Of a stretch of DNA of 10,850 bases, positions 6,220-10,850 are shown piece after piece (within the stretch, counting starts at the first letter, position 1; each line of letters begins with the position of its first letter). The stretch covers positions 1 through 10,850 of the forward strand of contig DUNY01000210.1 of assembly GCA_012839145.1 (NCBI GenBank), written 5' to 3'. This DNA comes from Thermoanaerobacterales bacterium. Lineage in GTDB: Bacteria; Bacillota; Thermosediminibacteria; Thermosediminibacterales; Tepidanaerobacteraceae. The notes beneath the pieces were generated by a model that was given only the letters and a program-made list of their open reading frames with translations, had not been told where the DNA came from and ran no database searches. A program made the position numbers and the translations under genes.

Positions 6220-7665
6220 ATGATATTACCTGAAAGTCAAATCAGAAGGTTTTTTAGGCACATTATAATGCCTGAAATCAGCGGACAGGGGCAAAAAAAG
6301 CTTCTGGAATCTTGGGTAGAGGTTTGTGGGGCATCCATTAAAGAGATTATGCCTTTGCTTTACTATTTGACAGCGGTCGGGATAGGCAAAATATCATGTA
6401 ACTTGATAAACGATTTTGGACTTGAAAAACTTGCAAACAATTTAAAAGACATAAACCCCGATGTAGTCGTAGTGAACTCTTCCTCTCAAGATACCGAGGC
6501 AACGGGCAACGAGACTTTTTTTAAAACCTCTGATGGTTATGGAGTAAAAATAATTATGGGCGACAGGGATTTCATCTCTGAAAGAATGCAGCTTCAGCAA
6601 GAGGCGGACAGTGCTCAAGTTTCAGTGATAGCTGCAGCGATAGGCCCTTGGCAAGGTTTATTACATGTATCGAGAATACAAGAAAGTTGCGATATTGATT
6701 TTATGAATTTAGATGATCTTATAATAGCCCGACAAAAATGTCTTTCTTCCGAAGGGATGGTATTATCATACTGTTTCATGGGAGCTTTGGTTTCTGCGGA
6801 GGTTGTAAAAATTTGTTTAAAAATAGGAAAAACTCCGAACAAACCTTTGTTTTATGATTTATTATCTATGACCTTTTCCAGAGAGGGAAACGGTGATTTT
6901 AATGTTTGTGAAGATTCAAAACACATTGAGCTACTTGCAAAAAAACTTTCCGATGCCAAGGTTTTGATCGTAGGTGTAGGAGGCCTTGGCTCACCAGTAG
7001 CTTTTGCCTTAACATCAATAGGAGTGGGAAACATAGGTTTGATTGACGGCGATCGGGTTGAGCTGACTAACCTCAACCGGCAAATTCTTCATTCTACTTC
7101 AAGAATAGGCATGCCTAAAGTAGAATCAGCTCGACAGTTTTTAGAAGAACTGAATCCCTCAGTAGACATAGTTACATATTACGCTAATCTGACAAAAGAG
7201 AACGCCATGGATCTAATAAATGATTACGATGTAATTGTTGCAGGTCTAGACAATCTTCCATCGCGATATCTATTAAATGACGCATGTTTTTTTGCCGGAA
7301 AACCTCTTATAGAGGCGGGAGTATTGAGATTTAACGGTATGGGCCGAACCATTGTGCCGAAAAAGGGACCCTGTTATCGATGCATATTTCCTGACATGCC
7401 CTCCTCGGGAAATATTCCTTCCTGCTTGGAGTCAGGAATTCTCGGATCTGTACCGGGTGTCATGGGATTTATGCAGGCTGTTGAAACTGTAAAGATAATA
7501 GGGGGAATCGGTAAACTATTAATAAACCAACTTCTTTTATTTGAAGCATTGGACATGGAATTTAGAGTACCGAGTTTTCGAAAGGATCCTCGCTGTCCTT
7601 TATGTGGGAAAAAACCAACCATAACTGCTCTTCAAGAATATGAAACCATTTGCGAACAAGGATAA
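6220..7665 (+). CDS. Two-lobed ThiF/MoeB/HesA-type E1 protein: degenerate N-terminal copy fused to intact adenylating copy
   Basis: The 481 residues start at ATG 6220, which GGGGGT (6208-6213) precedes by 6 nt; an in-frame GTG at 6178 has no binding site. Residues 248-481 are a complete MoeB/ThiF domain: VLIVGVGGLG (248-257), DGDRVELTNLNRQ with R287, K300 in GMPK, D344 in GLDN, C402 in SCLESG, and zinc ligands C385/C388 plus C459/C462. Such enzymes adenylate the C-terminal glycine of ubiquitin-like sulfur carriers (MoaD, ThiS). Residues 1-220 are a second, decayed copy. It keeps the opening helix RRFFRHIIMPE, with R13 at the place of the MoeB arginine finger, and YLTAVGIG, but lacks GxGGLG, NLxRQ and zinc cysteines. 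Residues 110-210 match 338-440 at a nearly constant offset of 228. No ubiquitin-like partner gene is visible. Substrate unknown. Confidence 0.9.
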   Translation: MILPESQIRRFFRHIIMPEISGQGQKKLLESWVEVCGASIKEIMPLLYYLTAVGIGKISCNLINDFGLEKLANNLKDINPDVVVVNSSSQDTEATGNETFFKTSDGYGVKIIMGDRDFISERMQLQQEADSAQVSVIAAAIGPWQGLLHVSRIQESCDIDFMNLDDLIIARQKCLSSEGMVLSYCFMGALVSAEVVKICLKIGKTPNKPLFYDLLSMTFSREGNGDFNVCEDSKHIELLAKKLSDAKVLIVGVGGLGSPVAFALTSIGVGNIGLIDGDRVELTNLNRQILHSTSRIGMPKVESARQFLEELNPSVDIVTYYANLTKENAMDLINDYDVIVAGLDNLPSRYLLNDACFFAGKPLIEAGVLRFNGMGRTIVPKKGPCYRCIFPDMPSSGNIPSCLESGILGSVPGVMGFMQAVETVKIIGGIGKLLINQLLLFEALDMEFRVPSFRKDPRCPLCGKKPTITALQEYETICEQG

Positions 7666-7703
7666 AACATAGTACAAAAATGGTGCAGCACGAGTCAAAA
7701 CCC

Positions 7704-7732
7704 TTGTGAAAAATATTTGCGTATGCTATAAT
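7704..7732 (+). promoter_or_regulatory. rpmE: Promoter of rpmE
   Basis: TTGTGA (7704-7709), a 17-nt spacer and TATAAT (7727-7732), with TGC immediately before the -10 as an extended -10. Predicted start is near 7739, giving a leader of about 60 nt. The preceding E1-like gene has no visible terminator, so readthrough may add to expression. Confidence 0.75.
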
Positions 7733-7769
7733 ACTAAAGGTATTTTCTATTTAATACGAATCAAATCTA

Positions 7770-7781
7770 ATTGTATACAAT
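7770..7781. repeat. 12-bp perfect palindrome in the rpmE leader
   Basis: ATTGTATACAAT is a perfect palindrome placed about 30 nt after the predicted rpmE transcription start and 7 nt before its ribosome binding site. Its core TTGTATACA also occurs at 2713-2721 in the proB promoter repeat. It may be a regulator site; by itself it could be chance in AT-rich DNA. Confidence 0.35.
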
Positions 7782-7800
7782 AAGATAAGAGGTGATAAGC

Positions 7801-8010
7801 GTGAAGAAAGGAATCCACCCCAAATACGTCAAAGCCACAGTAAGATGCGCTTGCGGAAATACTTTTGAAACGGGGTCTACCAAAGAAGACCTACGTGTAG
7901 AAATATGTTCAAAGTGCCATCCTTTCTTTTCAGGCAAACAAAAGCTGGTTGATACGGGTGGTCGTGTAGAAAGATTCAAGAAGAGATATGGCTTAAAAGA
8001 AGCGGAGTAG
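7801..8010 (+). CDS. rpmE: 50S ribosomal protein L31 (bL31), zinc-binding form
   Basis: bL31 is a small protein at the ribosome's central protuberance that helps bridge the 50S and 30S subunits. The 69 residues read like other Firmicutes L31: [20 protein letters not shown] at the start, then [14 protein letters not shown] and VERFKKRYG. The cysteines CAC near residue 16 and CSKC near residue 38 make it the C+ (zinc-binding) type, which is replaced under zinc starvation in some bacteria by a zinc-free paralogue; none is seen here. I chose GTG 7801 because AGAGGTGA (7788-7795) lies 5 nt upstream; the GTG at 7792 lies inside that site. It has its own extended -10 promoter and a terminator directly downstream, so it is largely monocistronic. 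Confidence 0.96.
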   Translation: MKKGIHPKYVKATVRCACGNTFETGSTKEDLRVEICSKCHPFFSGKQKLVDTGGRVERFKKRYGLKEAE

Positions 8011-8016
8011 TCTAAG

Positions 8017-8045
8017 AAGGTTGGAGGTTATCTCTGACCTTTTTT
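8017..8045 (+). terminator. Rho-independent terminator after rpmE
   Basis: AAGGTTGGAG (8017-8026) pairs with CTCTGACCTT (8032-8041), a 10-bp stem with two internal G-T wobbles and a 5-nt loop (GTTAT), followed by a run of six T (8040-8045). It begins 7 nt after the rpmE stop. Confidence 0.85.
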
Positions 8046-8081
8046 CTTAACTTATGAAAAGTATAATTTTTAGTACAGCTT

Positions 8082-8109
8082 TTGACATACTAGAATTCCT
8101 TATTACAAT
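8082..8109 (+). promoter_or_regulatory. Promoter of the DUF1385 - prfA - prmC operon
   Basis: A perfect -35 TTGACA (8082-8087), a 16-nt spacer and a near-consensus -10 TACAAT (8104-8109). The predicted start is near 8116, about 30 nt before the DUF1385 start codon. It lies between the rpmE terminator and DUF1385, so the last three genes probably form a separate transcription unit. Confidence 0.75.
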
Positions 8110-8111
8110 CA

Positions 8112-8131
8112 CAAAGGCTTATGGGCCTTTG
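8112..8131. repeat. 7-bp perfect inverted repeat at the transcription start upstream of DUF1385
   Basis: CAAAGGC (8112-8118) and GCCTTTG (8125-8131) are exact reverse complements with a 6-nt centre. The repeat covers the predicted transcription start (about 8116) and ends 5 nt before the GGGGGAGG binding site. No T-run follows, so it is not a terminator. An operator, or a hairpin in readthrough RNA, is possible. Confidence 0.45.
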
Positions 8132-8147
8132 CTTGAGGGGGAGGAAG

Positions 8148-9005
8148 ATGCAACCCGTTAAACCCAACATCGGAGGGCAGGCTGTAATCGAGGGTGTAAT
8201 GATGCGAGGTCCAAAGACCACAGCCATTGCCGTCAGAAAAAATGAAGAGATTATTATGAAAACCGAAGAAAACCGCTCACTTTCAGATAAGTATAAGTTT
8301 CTAAGACTACCCATATTAAGGGGTATTTTGGCACTGATAGAAATGCTGATTCTTGGGATCCAAACTTTGTCTTATTCTGCCGGTGTGGCAGGCATCGATG
8401 ATGAGGAGGAACTAACCGGAAGGGATATAGCTTTGGCATTAGTTTCAGCCTTGGGTTTTGCTGTATTACTGTTTATAGTCCTACCCACAGTTGCGGTCAG
8501 ATTTATAGGCGGCAGCTTACAAAGCCCATTCTTATTGAGTCTTACCGAAGGCCTATTAAGAATAGCTATTTTTGTAATTTATATTATGGTTATTTCATCT
8601 ATGAAAGATATAAGAAGAGTGTTTGAATACCATGGTGCGGAGCACAAAGCAGTTCACTGTTATGAACATGATGAGAAGTTAACGCCGGAAAATGCTCAAA
8701 AATACACAACTATTCACCCCAGATGTGGTACCAGCTTTATGATGGTGGTTATGGTTGTAAGTATTCTACTGTTTTCCTTTATGGGCTGGCCTGGAATAGT
8801 TCAACGAATAGTGTCAAGAATAGTTATGCTGCCCTTGGTATCGGGAATTTCATACGAGTTTATTCGGCTTGCCGGTAAAAGCAACAGCCCTTTTATACGG
8901 GTGCTAAACACCCCAGGGATGTGGCTCCAGAAACTGACTACCCGGGAACCGGATAAATCCCAATTGGAAGTGGCTATAGCTGCGTTAAAAAGTGTTTTAA
9001 ACTGA
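8148..9005 (+). CDS. DUF1385 (YqhQ family) integral membrane protein of unknown function
   Basis: This 285-residue membrane protein belongs to the DUF1385 family (B. subtilis YqhQ). Typical marks are NIGGQAVIEGVMMRGP at the N-terminus, the conserved YHGAEHKAVHCYEH (H162, E165, H166, H170) and HPRCGTSF (H190, C193), and SYEFIRLAG. Hydrophobic segments lie at about 55-80, 93-118, 128-151, and two more between about 195 and 240. The conserved His, Glu and Cys residues between segments look like a metal site, but that is inference; no reaction is established to my knowledge. I chose ATG 8148 because GGGGGAGG (8137-8144) precedes it and because family members start a few residues before GGQAVIEGV; an ATG at 8121 lies within the leader repeat. 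prfA starts 30 nt downstream, and the pairing of this family with prfA and prmC is common in clostridia. Confidence 0.92.
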   Translation: MQPVKPNIGGQAVIEGVMMRGPKTTAIAVRKNEEIIMKTEENRSLSDKYKFLRLPILRGILALIEMLILGIQTLSYSAGVAGIDDEEELTGRDIALALVSALGFAVLLFIVLPTVAVRFIGGSLQSPFLLSLTEGLLRIAIFVIYIMVISSMKDIRRVFEYHGAEHKAVHCYEHDEKLTPENAQKYTTIHPRCGTSFMMVVMVVSILLFSFMGWPGIVQRIVSRIVMLPLVSGISYEFIRLAGKSNSPFIRVLNTPGMWLQKLTTREPDKSQLEVAIAALKSVLN

Positions 9006-9035
9006 GTCTTGTGCAATCTACAGGAAGGTGATGTT

Positions 9036-10106
9036 ATGATAGAAAAGTTAGAAGCTATAGAAACTAAATATAATGAACTGACGGAAAAAATAGCTGATCC
9101 CGAAATAATAGCAAAGCAAGAAGAGTGGAGAAAACTTACCAAAGAACATGCTTTACTCCAAGAAATCGTGACTAGCTTTAGAGAGTATAAAAAAACTATA
9201 AAGGACATAGAAGAAAATTCCGAGCTTTTGAAAGAAACCTCCGGTGACAGCGAAATGGAAGAACTCATAAAAAGTGAGCTTGAAACATTGGAAGAAAAAA
9301 AGTCTAAGGTGGAAGAACAGCTAAAAATTCTGCTGATTCCCAAGGATCCTAATGATGACAGGAACGTAATAATGGAGATAAGAGCGGGAACCGGCGGTGA
9401 AGAAGCAGCTCTTTTTGCCGGAGATTTGTTCCGAATGTACAGTCGTTATGCCGAAAAACAAGGTTGGAAAGCGGAGATTATAGATTCCAACCCTACGGAG
9501 CTCGGAGGATTTAAAGAAGTTATTTTTGAAATAAACGGCAACGGTGCATACAGCCGATTAAAATATGAGTCCGGAGTCCACAGGGTGCAACGTGTTCCAT
9601 CCACAGAAGCCGGCGGCAGGATTCACACATCAGCGGCTACGGTGGCGGTTTTGCCTGAAGCCCAAGAAGTAGATCTTGAAATAAATCCTAATGACCTAAG
9701 AATTGATATATTCAGAGCTTCAGGTCATGGAGGCCAGGGAGTAAACACCACTGACTCAGCGGTAAGGATAACTCACCTTCCCACAGGAATGGTCGTTACC
9801 TGCCAAGACGAGCGCTCCCAGCTCAAAAACAAGGATAAGGCCATGAAGGTTTTACGTGCCAGGCTTATGGAAAAATATCAGGAAGATCAGGATCGTAAGA
9901 TAGCACAAAACCGCCGCAGTCAAGTGGGTTCCGGTGACCGCAGTGAGCGAATACGCACATATAACTTCCCGCAGGGAAGGATTACAGACCACCGTATAAA
10001 TCTTACTACTCACCAATTGACAAATACCCTGCAGGGTGAACTGGATGAAATAATAGATGCTTTAGCAGCGGAAGATCAGGCAAAAAAACTGGCCCAAGTA
10101 GAATAA
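9036..10106 (+). CDS. prfA: Peptide chain release factor 1
   Basis: RF1 recognises UAA and UAG in the ribosomal A site and triggers hydrolysis of peptidyl-tRNA. The 356 residues have all expected parts: a helical N-terminal domain (about 1-100), the stop-codon-reading PxT motif as P188-S-T190 in [20 protein letters not shown], and the catalytic GGQ with Q234 in [16 protein letters not shown]. The C-terminal [31 protein letters not shown] is the usual conserved RF1 ending. PxT (rather than SPF) identifies RF1, not RF2. The ATG at 9036 has AAGGTGA (9025-9031) 4 nt upstream. prmC, which methylates the GGQ glutamine, begins 19 nt after the stop, so the substrate and its modifying enzyme are made together. 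Confidence 0.97.
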   Translation: MIEKLEAIETKYNELTEKIADPEIIAKQEEWRKLTKEHALLQEIVTSFREYKKTIKDIEENSELLKETSGDSEMEELIKSELETLEEKKSKVEEQLKILLIPKDPNDDRNVIMEIRAGTGGEEAALFAGDLFRMYSRYAEKQGWKAEIIDSNPTELGGFKEVIFEINGNGAYSRLKYESGVHRVQRVPSTEAGGRIHTSAATVAVLPEAQEVDLEINPNDLRIDIFRASGHGGQGVNTTDSAVRITHLPTGMVVTCQDERSQLKNKDKAMKVLRARLMEKYQEDQDRKIAQNRRSQVGSGDRSERIRTYNFPQGRITDHRINLTTHQLTNTLQGELDEIIDALAAEDQAKKLAQVE

Positions 10107-10125
10107 AAAAAGAGATGGGAGTATT

Positions 10126-10850
10126 ATGGTGACAGTAAGAGAAGCTTTAATGATGGGTCGAAAAAAACTAACTGAGGCGGGCGCGGAAAATCCTGTCTTG
10201 GATTCAGAACTGATTTTAGGCCATGTTCTGGCAAAGGATCGGCTAAAACTCTTGACACATGATGAAGAAAACCTTACACAACAGCAGATTGAGTGTTACG
10301 ACAAGCTATTGGTACAAAGGTGCCAATCCGTACCAGTAGCTTATATTATAGGCCGGAAGGAGTTTTACGGCCTTAATTTTTATATAAAACCAGGGGTTTT
10401 GATTCCACGCCCTGAAACTGAGTTTGTGGTAGAGGAAGCGTTAAATGTTATTCGCCCTATTGAAAATCCCGTCATAGCTGATTTATGTTTTGGAAGTGGT
10501 GCTATATCAGTGGCGATAGCAGTAAATCACAGCAGAGCAAAGGTTTATGCTTCAGATTTATCAGATATTGCCTGGGAAGTTGCAAAAACGAATATTAAAG
10601 CCCACCGAGTCGAAGACCGTGTTTTATTATTCAGGGGAGATTTGTGGTCTCCGTTTGAATGCGGAAATATCGGGGAATTTGATGTGGTAGTTTCAAATCC
10701 TCCATATATTCCTACCGGTGAACTTTTCACACTTCCTAAGGATGTAAAAAATGAACCGCAAATTGCCCTAAACGGCGGTCCCGACGGTCTTGAGTTTTAT
10801 AGAAGAATAGTTTCAAAAGCTCCTGAATTTTTAAAACCTTGTGGTAGAAT
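10126..10850 (+). CDS. prmC: Release factor glutamine N5-methyltransferase (3' partial)
   Basis: PrmC (formerly HemK) uses S-adenosylmethionine to methylate the GGQ glutamine of RF1 and RF2, raising termination efficiency. The frame is open from ATG 10126 to the window end, giving 241 residues of an expected 280 or so. The N-terminal helical domain (about 1-75) ends near VAYIIGRKEFYG; RPETE at the start of the methyltransferase domain follows. The SAM-binding loop reads DLCFGSGAI (from D119), a variant of the usual D-x-G-x-G-S-G with C-F before the glycine. The substrate-glutamine motif NPPY is at 191-194, followed by the LNGGPDGLEFY segment. The binding site is GGGAG (10117-10121), 4 nt upstream. 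It follows prfA directly in the same operon. Confidence 0.95.
   Translation, partial: MVTVREALMMGRKKLTEAGAENPVLDSELILGHVLAKDRLKLLTHDEENLTQQQIECYDKLLVQRCQSVPVAYIIGRKEFYGLNFYIKPGVLIPRPETEFVVEEALNVIRPIENPVIADLCFGSGAISVAIAVNHSRAKVYASDLSDIAWEVAKTNIKAHRVEDRVLLFRGDLWSPFECGNIGEFDVVVSNPPYIPTGELFTLPKDVKNEPQIALNGGPDGLEFYRRIVSKAPEFLKPCGR

Noticed and set aside
7666..7703. Terminator after the E1-like gene (GTGCAGCAC)
   Set aside because: The palindrome is only 4 bp per arm with a 1-nt centre and no T-run follows.
8801..9343. Serine-rich open frame on the minus strand (180 codons)
   Set aside because: It lies antisense to DUF1385 and prfA; the serine-rich composition is what the complement of Glu/Lys-rich coding DNA gives.

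Overview
The window looks like a chromosomal segment of a low-GC Gram-positive anaerobe, most likely a member of the Clostridia. Three things point that way: AT-rich intergenic DNA, strong AGGAGG-type ribosome binding sites often paired with GTG or TTG starts, and gene content and order (a MEMO1-AMMECR1 fusion, a proline kinase without a PUA domain, and rpmE - DUF1385 - prfA - prmC). The species cannot be fixed from the sequence alone. I see no insertion sequence, phage gene, tRNA, rRNA or CRISPR array.

Layout, left to right. (1) 1-1278: 3' part of a fused AmmeMemoRadiSam gene (MEMO1/AmrB-like domain followed by AMMECR1/AmrA domain), cut by the left window edge. (2) 1398-2471, minus strand: an HD-GYP phosphodiesterase, convergent with (1) and divergent from (3). 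(3) 2790-4855: proB-proA, the first two steps of proline synthesis from glutamate. They are preceded by two promoter-like sites, one embedded in an 11-bp inverted repeat, and followed by an intrinsic terminator. (4) 5144-7665: amrS, the radical SAM partner of the Amme/Memo proteins, followed closely by a two-lobed ThiF/MoeB-like E1 protein. (5) 7801-8010: rpmE (ribosomal protein bL31) with its own strong promoter and terminator. (6) 8148-10850: DUF1385 membrane protein, prfA (RF1) and prmC (RF1/RF2 glutamine methyltransferase, cut by the right edge). These last three are probably one operon.

The genes form three functional themes: the poorly understood AmmeMemoRadiSam system, here split by about 3.9 kb with HD-GYP and proBA between its parts; proline synthesis; and translation (bL31, RF1 and the enzyme that methylates RF1).

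The most interesting item is the 481-residue E1-like protein at 6220-7665. Its N-terminal half is a degenerate copy of its C-terminal MoeB-like half. The N-terminal half keeps the arginine-finger helix but has lost the nucleotide-binding loop. The C-terminal half keeps the full ATP and zinc sites but lacks its own arginine helix. That is the arrangement of eukaryotic heterodimeric or Uba1-type E1 enzymes, here in one bacterial chain. The second item is the amrS leader, where a good ribosome binding site lies about 40 nt from the start codon with a GC-rich hairpin between them. The third is the operator-like inverted repeat around the proB promoter, whose core recurs in the rpmE leader. All functional interpretations beyond family assignment are inference from sequence reading; no alignment, fold or database search was run.
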